Assembly: GCA_020061125.1 (NCBI GenBank)
Contig: JAGUYV010000369.1
Location: 1 to 11,393 of the forward strand
Source: a bacterium
GTDB lineage: Bacteria; UBP15; UBA6099; DSWB01
Direction: 5' to 3'
DNA: 11,393 nt
In this document: positions 1 to 7,868 of the stretch, piece after piece
Numbering within the stretch: the stretch's first letter is position 1
How the letters are laid out: each line of letters opens with the position of its first letter
Program-made: the position numbers and the translations under genes
The notes under the pieces: generated by a model
Databases searched by the model: none
What the model was told of the DNA's origin: nothing
What the model saw: only the letters and a program-made list of their open reading frames with translations

Positions 1-588
1 AGATTCCAGAGCCAGCGCGCTGCGGGCGATCACCACGGGCGCGGGGGCTTCGCCCTGCCCGTCTCCGGCGGCGCGCGCTTTCCAGGCCAGTTCGAGAGTC
101 ATGCCCGGCGCCGGTTTGTCCTTGTCCACAAGCTGCGGGCAAAGGGCCGCAACGGTTTTGGCGTCAATCCCGAAATCGCTGGACGCTCCCTTGTCCGCAG
201 GCGACCACAGGGACAAAACAAGCGGTTTCTGCCCGAGCGCCCACACGCCCGGGGCCTGGGTTGAGGCCTCCATCACAACGGGACCGTCCGCGACTGGCAG
301 AGAGGCATGGGCCACGAATGCGTCCGCCTGCTTGAATTGCAGCCAGTTGCCCTCGGCTGGGGCGCACACGGCAAACAGCGATTCGGGCGCGGGGCACGCC
401 AGCGCAACCAGGGGCTTGAATTCGGGCGCGCCGCCGTCTTCCGGATAAATGATTTGATCTGTGAGCGCGCACTGCACGGGCATGGGATCGTCTTTTTCCC
501 CTGCCGATGCCGCCACAGGCGCCGTGCACGATAAGACCAAGGTGAGCAATCCCGCCGCGGCTGCGCGCAAAGCTCTGGTAGTGTTCAT
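1..588 (-). CDS. Exported protein of unknown function, 3' end outside window
   Basis: I do not recognise the family. The frame opens with ATG at 588-586 and stays open for 196 codons to the left edge, so the C-terminus is missing. A strong Shine-Dalgarno (GGGGAGGG) sits about 8 bases upstream of the ATG. The N-terminus is a signal peptide: Arg5 and Arg8, a hydrophobic stretch at residues 9-20, then a likely signal peptidase I site at Ala27-Ser28-Ala29. Cys21 follows Val-Leu-Ser, a poor lipobox, so a lipoprotein is possible but less likely. The mature part has cysteines at 40, 65, 75 and 150, which could form disulfides outside the cytoplasm, and it is rich in Ala and Pro. It has its own promoter (636-663), so it is probably not part of the K+ operon. 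That it is a gene is well supported; its function is unknown. Confidence 0.85.
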   Translation of the reverse strand, partial: MNTTRALRAAAAGLLTLVLSCTAPVAASAGEKDDPMPVQCALTDQIIYPEDGGAPEFKPLVALACPAPESLFAVCAPAEGNWLQFKQADAFVAHASLPVADGPVVMEASTQAPGVWALGQKPLVLSLWSPADKGASSDFGIDAKTVAALCPQLVDKDKPAPGMTLELAWKARAAGDGQGEAPAPVVIARSALALES

Positions 589-635
589 TGAAAAACCCTC
601 CCCGCGAAATGTCGCTTCTCCGTTGCCTTGATCCC

Positions 636-663
636 ATTATACGGAAACGCGGCGCGCGCTCAA
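636..663 (-). promoter_or_regulatory. Sigma-70-type promoter for the exported protein
   Basis: Read on the minus strand, TTGAGC (663-658; four of six match TTGACA) is followed by a 16-base spacer and a perfect TATAAT (641-636). Transcription would begin near 629, giving a leader of about 40 bases that carries the strong Shine-Dalgarno of the gene at 588. The -35 begins 18 bases after the trkH stop codon, so this separates the exported-protein gene from the operon before it. Confidence 0.65.
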
Positions 664-680
664 TGCCCGGGCTTGGGGCA

Positions 681-2132
681 TCACGATTTGCCGCACAGGT
701 CCCGGATGATTTTCCAGATGCTTATGAACACGATGAAGAATTCGAGGCGGCCGAGAAACATGCCTGCGGTTTCCGTCCAGAGCACCGCCGGGGGCGCGGA
801 TGCGGAGGTCACGCCCACGGAAAGGCCCACTGTGCTCAATGAGGATGCAGACTCGAACATGGCTTCGGGGATTCCGAACCCGTATGCCGTGAGAATTCCC
901 GTGGATACAACGAACAATATCAAATAAAGATACAGAAAAAGCGACGCCTGGCGGATCCGGTCATCCTTGATGTAGTCCCTGTTCTCTGCCTGCCAGATAA
1001 AATTCTCGACCACGGCCGTTCGCGGCAGGAAGAATCGTTTCACTTCCCAGATCAGCGCTTTGAAGAGAAGATAGGCCCTGTATTGCTTGAGGCCGCCCGC
1101 CGTGGAACAGGACCCGCCACCCACGATCATCAGCACGATCAGAACAAACCATGCCATGGGCGGCCATGCGTTGTAGAACACCGTGGAAAACCCCGTGGTG
1201 GTGAGCGCGGACACGGTCTCGAACAGGGCGACGCGCACAGCCTTTCCGAACATGGGGTAAATGCTGCGGAAAGTTGAATAAAAAACCAGAAAAGCGCCAA
1301 CCGGAATCAGCAGAGCCATGACCCGTATCTCACCGTTCCTGGCCACGGATTTGAATTTGCCCTTGAGCATGAGGTATGCGGTGAGAAAATTCATGTTCCC
1401 GAGAATCATGAGAGGAATAGAAACCGCCTCCACTGCGGGCGAATCCCAGTAGCCGATATTTTCCGGCATGGTGGAGAATCCGCCCGTGGACACCGCAGCG
1501 AAGGAATGGTTGACCGCGTCGAAAGCGCCCATGCCCGCAAGCATGTACGCAGCGGTCCCGCACACGGCATAACCCATGTAAATGGTCATGACCAGCTTGG
1601 CGGATTTCCTCACATGAGGCGCCAGTTGATCGGTGCGGCCTTCGGCGAAGGCTAAGCCCGTGCCCGCAGGCCCGGCAATGGATGAGATCATGATGATGGC
1701 CAGCCCCGCGCCGCCCGCCAGTTGAATGATGCTGCGCCACAACAGAATTGCCGCGGGCGCACGGGTCACATCCACAACGCTCAAGCCCGTTGTGGTCCAG
1801 CCGCTTACGGATTCGAACACCGCCTGGGTGAAATTCAAATGGATCGCCGTCATGAATGGAATGGCCGAAAAGACAATCAGTGCCGCCCACCCGAACAGGA
1901 CGATCACCCCCCCTTCAAGCAGGGAGATTGATTGCGAACACAGGGAGCGGCCGCCAAGCCAGAAAATCAGTCCCAGAGCGCACAGCGCGGCCGACGGGAT
2001 GGCGAAATGCCGCCACAGCGCCCACTGCCCGGCGTCGAAAAAACACAGCAGCAGGGGAGTAAGCAGCAGCGGGCTTGCCAGCGCCATCAAGGCGCCGGTG
2101 TAGCACAGCATGGTGGCGTACTGTTTTTTCAT
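681..2132 (-). CDS. trkH: Potassium uptake protein TrkH
   Basis: Integral membrane K+-translocating subunit of a Trk system, expected to work with the TrkA-type RCK proteins encoded just before it. The 483 residues match the usual TrkH length. All four pore loops are visible, each with its filter glycine: TTTGLS (113-118), STGGFS (215-220), TTTGFS (311-316) and STVGLS (433-438). The Gly/Ser-rich gating loop in the third repeat (VGGGSCSTAGGLK, about 337-349) and the conserved C-terminal MFLGRLEFF (458-466) are also present. Hydrophobic segments at about 9-33, 45-60 and 73-98 agree with the two extra N-terminal helices of TrkH plus four helix-pore-helix repeats. The ATG lies 19 bases after the trkA stop, with a weak GGA upstream. 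It is the last gene of the operon. Family assignment is firm; ion specificity is inferred from the family. Confidence 0.95.
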   Translation of the reverse strand: MKKQYATMLCYTGALMALASPLLLTPLLLCFFDAGQWALWRHFAIPSAALCALGLIFWLGGRSLCSQSISLLEGGVIVLFGWAALIVFSAIPFMTAIHLNFTQAVFESVSGWTTTGLSVVDVTRAPAAILLWRSIIQLAGGAGLAIIMISSIAGPAGTGLAFAEGRTDQLAPHVRKSAKLVMTIYMGYAVCGTAAYMLAGMGAFDAVNHSFAAVSTGGFSTMPENIGYWDSPAVEAVSIPLMILGNMNFLTAYLMLKGKFKSVARNGEIRVMALLIPVGAFLVFYSTFRSIYPMFGKAVRVALFETVSALTTTGFSTVFYNAWPPMAWFVLIVLMIVGGGSCSTAGGLKQYRAYLLFKALIWEVKRFFLPRTAVVENFIWQAENRDYIKDDRIRQASLFLYLYLILFVVSTGILTAYGFGIPEAMFESASSLSTVGLSVGVTSASAPPAVLWTETAGMFLGRLEFFIVFISIWKIIRDLCGKS

Positions 2133-2151
2133 ATTATCCGGGACCCGGCCG

Positions 2152-2814
2152 TCACCGCCCGCCGGTCAGCAGCTTGATGACTCTGCCCATGTTTTCCGGC
2201 AGAGTGATGACCACAAGCCGGTCTCCTGCCGCAAGGACCGTTCCGCCTCGCGGAATTATCGGACTGCCGTTTCTGGTGACGATAGCGATCAGCGAATTTT
2301 CCGGCAGTGCAATATCGGACAGCGCACGGCCGGCTACGGGGGAAATGTCCCGGAGCACGACTTCCGTGAGGTTCACTTTGCCCTCTTCCAGGGGAACAAG
2401 GTTAATGATGTCCTCGAATCCGGTTCTCTGCTCAATGAGGCTGGTGATGATTCTGGTCGTGGAGAACGCCGCGCTGACCCCGAGCTTGCGGAAGACCTCT
2501 TCATTGTCGGGATCATTGACCATGGCCAGAGTGCGCTGAACATTAAACCGGATCCTGGCCTGCTGGCAGATGGCGAGGTTGTCCTGGTCATGGCCCGTGA
2601 CGGCGAGAATCGCGTCGCAGCGTTCCGCGCCGCATTCTTCGAGAATTTGCAGGTCCGTACCGTCGCCGTGAACGATGACCGCTTTGAGACGCCGCGCCAG
2701 CCAGGCGCACTCCGCGGAATCCCGGTTCACGATGGTCAGGCTGTACCCTTTTGAGATAAACGCTCGGCAGAGGAAATAGACGACCTTGCCGCCGCCTACG
2801 ATAAGCACATTCAT
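2152..2814 (-). CDS. trkA: TrkA-type RCK subunit (N and C domains)
   Basis: Cytoplasmic nucleotide-sensing subunit that gates TrkH. Residues about 1-125 are a Rossmann RCK-N (TrkA-N) domain and about 140-220 an RCK-C (TrkA-C) domain, with the typical hydrophobic run LPENSLIAIV and ending near LAAGDRLVVITLPEN. The nucleotide loop reads G7-G-G9-K-V-V12, so the third glycine of GxGxxG is valine. A conserved acidic position ends strand 2 (IVNRD, D33). The start overlaps the stop of the preceding TrkA-N gene as ATGA (2814-2811), which implies translational coupling and fixes the start. Together with that short protein it makes up 367 residues, against about 458 in the tandem-RCK TrkA of E. coli. 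The pair most likely forms a mixed ring under TrkH. Confidence 0.93.
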   Translation of the reverse strand: MNVLIVGGGKVVYFLCRAFISKGYSLTIVNRDSAECAWLARRLKAVIVHGDGTDLQILEECGAERCDAILAVTGHDQDNLAICQQARIRFNVQRTLAMVNDPDNEEVFRKLGVSAAFSTTRIITSLIEQRTGFEDIINLVPLEEGKVNLTEVVLRDISPVAGRALSDIALPENSLIAIVTRNGSPIIPRGGTVLAAGDRLVVITLPENMGRVIKLLTGGR

Positions 2815-3254
2815 GCGTTATGCGCCCCCTTTGGCGGCGTGGATTCGAGCGAAGCCATGAACGCGCGGCCAGCCAGCGTTGCTGGACAGATTGTCTCGAT
2901 TCCCAGCGCCCGGTAAATGTCTTCTTTTCGGGGATCCTCGATGCGGGCCACGACCCGCGGAACTTTGAACACGGTGGCGGCGATCTGCGCCGCCATGAGG
3001 TTCACATTGTCGTTGTCCGTGACGGCCACGACCAGATCCGCACTCACTGTTTTGGCCTGCTGAAGCACGGCGAACTCCGTGGCGTCGCCCTCGATTTTGT
3101 ATCCGCTGAACCTCGAGTCCAGGGCGTCAAAAGCGGACTGTCTGCTGTCCACTGCCACAACGCTGTGGCCCGCGGCGCTCATCCCGGACGCGAGATTCGC
3201 CCCCAGCCGCCCGCAGCCGATCACGATCACGAACAACATTTTGTCACCGGCCAT
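2811..3254 (-). CDS. Short TrkA-N (RCK-N only) protein
   Basis: A single Rossmann RCK-N domain of 147 residues with an intact nucleotide loop (GCGRLG, about 13-18) and an Asp ending strand 2 (VAVDSR), expected to bind NAD(H) or adenine nucleotides. There is no RCK-C domain; after the core only a short Gly/Pro-containing tail remains. The frame is open further upstream, but those starts would lie inside the preceding gene. The ATG at 3254 lies 10 bases after the response-regulator stop with GGTGA close by. A second ATG at 3239 (protein beginning MLFVIVIG, 142 residues) has an equally good GGTG and begins exactly at strand 1, so the true start could be either. It overlaps the next trkA by ATGA. 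Inferred role: partner RCK subunit for the TrkA encoded downstream, regulating TrkH. Confidence 0.9.
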   Translation of the reverse strand: MAGDKMLFVIVIGCGRLGANLASGMSAAGHSVVAVDSRQSAFDALDSRFSGYKIEGDATEFAVLQQAKTVSADLVVAVTDNDNVNLMAAQIAATVFKVPRVVARIEDPRKEDIYRALGIETICPATLAGRAFMASLESTPPKGAHNA

Positions 3255-3264
3255 GTTTTCACCG

Positions 3265-3948
3265 TCACTTTCCGGATGCGCCGTCGTCAAGCACAATCTC
3301 GCCCTCGCGCTTCAAACGGACCGTACGCTCCAGATTCTTGTGAGCGGGCCGGTACGCCGGATCCACAGCCAGGGCCGCTCGGTAGTATTTCTGCGCCTGG
3401 AGCGAATCGCCAAGGATTTCCGCCGCCGCGCCCAGCAGGTTGTAAGCGCCGGGCCGGGCCGTATCCAGAGCCACGGCGCGCTCAAACAGCGGGATCGCCG
3501 CGGCGCAGCGGCCTTCGGATATGTAGCGTTTGCCAAGCTCCATCAGGGATGCGTAATCCTGCGCTTTTGCTTCGTCGAGCTTGTCCCTGTCCAGCACGCT
3601 GCGGACCAGATCCCGGACTTCCTGCGGTGAGAACGGCTTTTGCAGAAAGTCAACAGCGCCCAGTTTCATGGCCTCGACTGCGGAATCCACGGACCCGTAG
3701 GCCGTGATGATGATCACCTTGATCTCGGGCCGTGTGAGCCGCAACCGGCGCAGGACTTCCATGCCGTCCATGCCGGGCATCTTCAAATCCAGAAGCACGA
3801 TGCTGAATTCCGCATCCTGGATCTTCTGCAACGCTTCTTCGCCGTTCATGGCCGTTTCTGTTTCGAGTTCCAATGCCTCGAAGGCCTGGCCGAGCGTCAT
3901 TCGGATGTTTTTTTCATCATCCACAATCAAAGCAAGGTTCCGTTTCAT
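3265..3948 (-). CDS. Response regulator with TPR output domain (REC-TPR)
   Basis: The receiver domain spans about 4-118 with acid pocket D10/D11, phospho-acceptor D54 (in LLDLKMP), the switch Thr82 and Lys104 (in QKPF), so all key residues are present. The receiver resembles those of NtrC-type regulators, but no AAA+ or DNA-binding domain follows. Instead residues about 131-200 form two tetratricopeptide repeats (alanine/leucine pattern, with DxxxxPxAYN- and DPAYRPAHKNL-like ends) and then a charged tail. The start overlaps the kinase stop as ATGA (3948-3945) and has a strong GGAGG 7 bases upstream, so the kinase of the same operon is the likely phosphodonor. With no DNA-binding domain the output should be a protein contact; neighbouring RCK proteins and transporters are obvious candidate partners, but this is inference. 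Confidence 0.92.
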   Translation of the reverse strand: MKRNLALIVDDEKNIRMTLGQAFEALELETETAMNGEEALQKIQDAEFSIVLLDLKMPGMDGMEVLRRLRLTRPEIKVIIITAYGSVDSAVEAMKLGAVDFLQKPFSPQEVRDLVRSVLDRDKLDEAKAQDYASLMELGKRYISEGRCAAAIPLFERAVALDTARPGAYNLLGAAAEILGDSLQAQKYYRAALAVDPAYRPAHKNLERTVRLKREGEIVLDDGASGK

Positions 3949-5792
3949 GGCGCATCCTCCATTCGTTGTTGATCCGCAACAGGCAGGGAAAAGGTGAAGG
4001 CGCTGCCCCTGCCGGGAACGGACTCGACCCAGATCGTTCCTCCGTGCGCGCGCACGATTTCCCGGCAGATGGCCAGGCCAAGCCCGGTTCCCGCGGGCTG
4101 CCCGCCGCTCTCAACGCGCACGAATTTATCAAAGATTCTCGACTGGTATTCGTGAGGGATACCCGCGCCGTTGTCCCGCACGCAAATGTGAACCTGCTCC
4201 CCGGCGCGGGCCGCGCTCACCGCGATGCGGCCGCCCGGCGAGGTGTACCGCAACGCGTTGGAAACAAGATTCGTGATCACCCAGGTGATTTTGTTTGCGT
4301 CCGCATTCACGCAGGGCATATCGCCCGGAGAATCCGATCCCAGCTCGATGGATTTCTCTTGCGCCTGCCGCTCCATGACATGCAGGGTTTTGCGGATCAG
4401 CTCGGCCGCGGAAACGCGCTCCAGGCTCATGCTGACCTTGCCGGACTCGATGCGGGACAAGTCGAGCAGGTCGCTGATGATGGCCTTGAGGCGCGCAAGC
4501 TCTTCGTGCGCGGCCAGGAGCAGTTCTCTTTCCCTCGCGTCAAGCTTTTCCAGCGCTTTCTCCATAAGCAGGCCCACGCTCATTTCTATGGTGGTGAGCG
4601 GCGTGCGCAGCTCATGGGATGCGGTGGATATGAAATCGCTTTTCAGGCGGTCCAATTCCTTGAGCCTGGTAATGTCTCGCAGCAGGAGAACAACGCCCTG
4701 AAGCCCTCCTTCCCCGTCCGTGATCGTCGTGACGGAATACAGGTAATGCGCTTCGCGGCCGTCCCTTTTCACAGTGAGCAGATTCCCGTGCTCCGCGGAC
4801 GCGGGTGCGGCTTCGGATTCCACGGCTGCTTTGAGACGGATGAACAAGTCCTCGCTCTTCACGCTTTCCAGGAAATGCCGTCCCTCGGCGCGCGCGGCGT
4901 CCACATCCAGAATGGCCGCGGCCACGGGATTGATGGTCGTGATCTTCAGATCCGAGTCCACGACCACCACCCCATCGTCTATCTCCCGCACAATGGCTTC
5001 GCTCTTGCTCTTTTCCTCAAGTATTTTCCGGAAATTCAGCTCGTGAAATCCACGCAGCCTTTTGACCATCTCGTTGAACTCGCCCGCCACAACGCCGAGT
5101 TCATCGGAAGAGCGCGCCTGCACTTCCACATCGTAATTCCCTTCCGACACCGTTTTTGTGGCCTCGATCATCTGGTGGAGCGGCCTAACCAGCAAATTTG
5201 ACAAAAAAAGACTGAAAACGACTCCGCCCCCAATAGCCGCGGCGCCAATCATCAACAGTGATGCAACCGCTCTTTGCGATAGGTTGCGCGCCCTGTCGCT
5301 GGCTCCGTACATCGTCTGCTGATTGAGTTCCCCGAGCCGCATGCATGAACCTCGGACCGCGAAAAACCGATTAGAAACAGTCTTGTGATAGAAGGTTTTC
5401 CGGGCCTTGATGTCATTTGTGTCCATGGATTCGAGCGCGGAAACAGAGGTGAGGTATGCGGCGTAATCTTTTTCGATTCCGGCAAGGATTCGCTCTTCCC
5501 CTTTTATGGTGATGTTGTCCTTGGCGCGGCCCAGCCATTCGGAGAAGCGGATTTCGTTTTCCTTGAACTGTGCGGCGGCGCGGGAGTGTCCCAGAATCAT
5601 GAGAAGCGTTGCGCTGTCCTGCCGCTCGATGGAATCAATCATGTTTTCCGCGGCGAGAATGCTCTTGTAGTTTTCCTTGAGAATCGCGTCGCTGGCGCTG
5701 CCGAGTTCGAGCAGGCTCGCGAACGCCCACGCCAGCACCGCCGCCAGCAGGCATAGAATCAGGCCGTAGCCCAGAAGGATCTTTTTCCTCAA
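3945..5792 (-). CDS. Membrane sensor histidine kinase, KinB-like
   Basis: Order of parts over 615 residues: first membrane helix (about 5-27), periplasmic four-helix-type region (about 30-175) ending in the hallmark LNQQTM (156-161), second membrane helix (about 176-200), HAMP (about 200-252), PAS (about 265-375), HisKA with phosphorylatable H393 in SHELRTP, and HATPase with N-box NLVSNALRYT (508-517), G1 DNGAGI (540-545) and G2 GTGLGLAI (568-575). All catalytic motifs are intact, so it should be an active kinase. The annotated start is a TTG with no convincing Shine-Dalgarno; an in-frame stop lies 21 bases upstream, which limits other choices. An ATC four codons upstream is the only alternative that would restore the longer N-terminus. 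The stop overlaps the response-regulator start. The ligand is unknown. Confidence 0.94.
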   Translation of the reverse strand: MRKKILLGYGLILCLLAAVLAWAFASLLELGSASDAILKENYKSILAAENMIDSIERQDSATLLMILGHSRAAAQFKENEIRFSEWLGRAKDNITIKGEERILAGIEKDYAAYLTSVSALESMDTNDIKARKTFYHKTVSNRFFAVRGSCMRLGELNQQTMYGASDRARNLSQRAVASLLMIGAAAIGGGVVFSLFLSNLLVRPLHQMIEATKTVSEGNYDVEVQARSSDELGVVAGEFNEMVKRLRGFHELNFRKILEEKSKSEAIVREIDDGVVVVDSDLKITTINPVAAAILDVDAARAEGRHFLESVKSEDLFIRLKAAVESEAAPASAEHGNLLTVKRDGREAHYLYSVTTITDGEGGLQGVVLLLRDITRLKELDRLKSDFISTASHELRTPLTTIEMSVGLLMEKALEKLDARERELLLAAHEELARLKAIISDLLDLSRIESGKVSMSLERVSAAELIRKTLHVMERQAQEKSIELGSDSPGDMPCVNADANKITWVITNLVSNALRYTSPGGRIAVSAARAGEQVHICVRDNGAGIPHEYQSRIFDKFVRVESGGQPAGTGLGLAICREIVRAHGGTIWVESVPGRGSAFTFSLPVADQQRMEDAP

Positions 5793-5826
5793 GGTGAAGT
5801 TGATGTCGGATCACATCCCGCGCCCG

Positions 5827-6492
5827 CTATTTTTCGTCCCTGATTTTGAGCAGGCTGGATTCGCGGCCGATCATGACAAGGATGTCGTTCGGCAACACCT
5901 TGTAATTGGGGCCGGGCAGGAATTCGAACCGGGTGGCGGTGGGGTCCTTGACCGCGATTACGAACGCGCCGAACCGGTGGCGCAGGTTCAGATCTATGAA
6001 GGAATGGCCGATGAACGAGGCCGGGGGCGTGATGTCCATGACACGGTAGTCTTCGGCGAGAGGCACGAAGTCCAGAAGGTTCGGGTTGATGATGTGCGCG
6101 GCCACGCGACGCGCGGTTTCGCGTTCGGGGAAGATGATCTCGGACGCGCCCAGGGACTCGAGGATCTCGGCGTGATCTTCGTTCAGCGCTTTGCAGCGAA
6201 TGGTTTTCACGCCGATTTTCTTGAGGTGCAGCGTGCACAGAACGCTGGCTTCGAGGCTGTCGCCCAGGCTGACAAGAGCCTCGTCGAACGCCGCCGTGAC
6301 GAGCGAGGCCAGGGATTTGAAATCCTTGGCGTCGAGGATCATGGCGCGCTGCACATGCTCGCTGATGGCGTTCACGCGCTCCTCGTCACTGTCCAGGGCC
6401 AGGACATCGCAGTACCGGGCCAGGTCCCGCGCCAGTTCGCTGCCGAACTGCCCCAGGCCAATCACGCATATCTGTTTTCTCGCTTTTTTCAT
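5827..6492 (-). CDS. ktrA: KtrA, RCK regulatory subunit of the Ktr K+ transporter
   Basis: A 221-residue cytoplasmic RCK protein. RCK-N covers about 7-125 with an intact nucleotide loop G12-L-G14-Q-F-G17 and D34 closing strand 2; RCK-C covers about 140-221. This is the usual KtrA size and layout. In the family, an octameric ring of KtrA binds ATP/ADP or NAD(H) and gates a KtrB dimer at the inner face of the membrane. The frame stays open 140 codons further upstream, but that extension lies inside ktrB and is not protein-like. The ATG at 6492 overlaps the ktrB stop as ATGA, which sets the start and couples translation. A 34-base gap separates it from the kinase gene. Direct pairing with KtrB is well supported by position. 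Confidence 0.95.
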   Translation of the reverse strand: MKKARKQICVIGLGQFGSELARDLARYCDVLALDSDEERVNAISEHVQRAMILDAKDFKSLASLVTAAFDEALVSLGDSLEASVLCTLHLKKIGVKTIRCKALNEDHAEILESLGASEIIFPERETARRVAAHIINPNLLDFVPLAEDYRVMDITPPASFIGHSFIDLNLRHRFGAFVIAVKDPTATRFEFLPGPNYKVLPNDILVMIGRESSLLKIRDEK

Positions 6493-7868
6493 CCTATCAT
6501 CACCACACCTTTGGGATAACGAATGTTCACATGGGTCTGCGGGATAATCCACAGCGCCAGGGTCAGAGGCCCGAGGCGGCCCACGAACATCGTAAGTATG
6601 ATCCACAGCTTGCCGAAGGCGGTCAGGTCCGGGGTGATGCCCGCGGACAGCCCCACGGTGCCGAACGCGGAAATCTGCTCGAAAACGATACGGCTCATAT
6701 CCGCGCCGTTCGCGGCAGGCTCCGTCGCCATGAGCAGGGCCATGCCCGCCAGGTTCCAGATAAGCGCCAGGGCCAGAAGCAGGGCCGTGCGCGAAACCAG
6801 ATCTCCGGGAATTCTGTTGCTGAATAGCCTTACCTCGCGCTGGCCGCGCAGCCCGGCCCGGATCTGCGCCAGCCAGATGGCCAGCGAAGTGGTCTTCACG
6901 CCGCCCGCGCACGACCCCGGGGAACCGCCGATGAACATCAGCAGCACAAGCACGAACAGCGACGCCAGGGGCAGCGCTCCGATGTCCACGGTATTAAAGC
7001 CCGCGGTGCGCGCGGTCACGGACTGGAACAGCGCATTGAACGCCTTCTCAAACGCGCCCTTCTCACCACCCGTCAGCCCGAACACAAGCATGAACGCCGC
7101 CCCCGCTGTGATCAGGATTCCCGTCATCCACAAAACCGTGCGCGCATGCAAGGAAAACAGCATGGCCCTCGGCTCACGATTCCTCGACGCCGCCCACTGC
7201 GCGTTTCTCCATAATTCATACAGCACCGTGTGTCCCAGCCCGCCCAGCACAATGAGGCCCATGATCGCAACCATTGCAATACGCATGCTCCGGTGGCCGA
7301 TCAGGTTGTCGGAATAGATGGAGAACCCCGCGTTGCAGAAAGCGGATATGGAATGAAACACCGCAGAAAACAGGGCATGACCCTGGCTGTGCACGGCTCG
7401 CATTGAAAGAAACAGCACAACCGCCCCGGCGAACTCGATGGCGAAGGTGAGCTTGAGGATGCCGCCGAACGCGGTCCTGAAATCATGGGCCGCGTCGCGC
7501 TGAAAAATCGAGTCCTGCACCGCGGCCTGGGAAGTGAGCGACATGCGCCGACCGAATATCCGAAACGCCAGGGCCGCAAAAGTCATGACGCCCAGCCCGC
7601 CAGCCTGAATCAGAATCACAATCACAACCTGGCCGAAGCGCGTGAAATCACGCCCGGTGTCCACGACCGTCAGCCCTGTGACGCACACTGCGGAGGTGGC
7701 GGTGAACAGCGCATCGAGGAAACCGACGCTGCCCTGCGCGTGCGACCACGGCAGCCACAGCAGCAGCGATCCGATGCCGATCAGCGCCGCAAAACTTCCC
7801 GCAAGAAGCGCCTGCGGGGATTGCGCCCGAATCTTGAATTTCCTTGCCGCTTCACTTCTATAGTTCAT
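6489..7868 (-). CDS. ktrB: KtrB, K+-translocating membrane subunit
   Basis: A 459-residue SKT-family transporter without the two extra N-terminal helices of TrkH, which together with the adjoining ktrA points to KtrB. Four pore loops are visible with filter glycines: CVTGLT (62-67), CNAGFS (178-183), RTAGFN (287-292) and GTVGLS (403-408). The intramembrane gating loop GGSPGSCAGGVKT lies at 314-326 and the conserved FVGRLGPLT at 428-436. Eight membrane helices in four helix-pore-helix repeats are expected. Family members are usually Na+-dependent K+ importers of the inner membrane. The ATG overlaps the end of the Cys-rich gene by 11 bases (7858-7868); AGGA lies about 9 bases upstream, inside that gene. 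Confidence 0.95.
   Translation of the reverse strand: MNYRSEAARKFKIRAQSPQALLAGSFAALIGIGSLLLWLPWSHAQGSVGFLDALFTATSAVCVTGLTVVDTGRDFTRFGQVVIVILIQAGGLGVMTFAALAFRIFGRRMSLTSQAAVQDSIFQRDAAHDFRTAFGGILKLTFAIEFAGAVVLFLSMRAVHSQGHALFSAVFHSISAFCNAGFSIYSDNLIGHRSMRIAMVAIMGLIVLGGLGHTVLYELWRNAQWAASRNREPRAMLFSLHARTVLWMTGILITAGAAFMLVFGLTGGEKGAFEKAFNALFQSVTARTAGFNTVDIGALPLASLFVLVLLMFIGGSPGSCAGGVKTTSLAIWLAQIRAGLRGQREVRLFSNRIPGDLVSRTALLLALALIWNLAGMALLMATEPAANGADMSRIVFEQISAFGTVGLSAGITPDLTAFGKLWIILTMFVGRLGPLTLALWIIPQTHVNIRYPKGVVMIG

Noticed and set aside
164-637. 157-codon minus-strand frame at the left end
   Set aside because: Out of frame with the signal-peptide protein that begins at 588; its translation is Arg/Gly-rich, and its start lies inside the -10 region of the promoter at 636-663.
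663-681. Hairpin ATGCCC/GGGCAT at the trkH stop as a terminator
   Set aside because: The stem has only 6 pairs with a 7-base loop, overlaps the stop codon and the next promoter, and has no T-run after it on the minus strand.
2820-3707. Plus-strand open frame of 295 codons
   Set aside because: Antisense to the TrkA-N and REC-TPR genes, with low-complexity Arg/Pro/Ala composition and no recognisable motif.
3873-5201. Long plus-strand open frame of 442 codons
   Set aside because: Lies opposite the histidine kinase, whose domains and catalytic motifs are unmistakable. The plus-strand translation is rich in Arg, His and Gln with no domain pattern; long antisense frames are common in GC-rich genes.
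6493-6912. 140-codon N-terminal extension of KtrA
   Set aside because: The frame is open but lies inside ktrB in another frame, is unlike any RCK protein, and the ATG at 6492 has the expected ATGA overlap and starts directly before strand 1 of the RCK fold.
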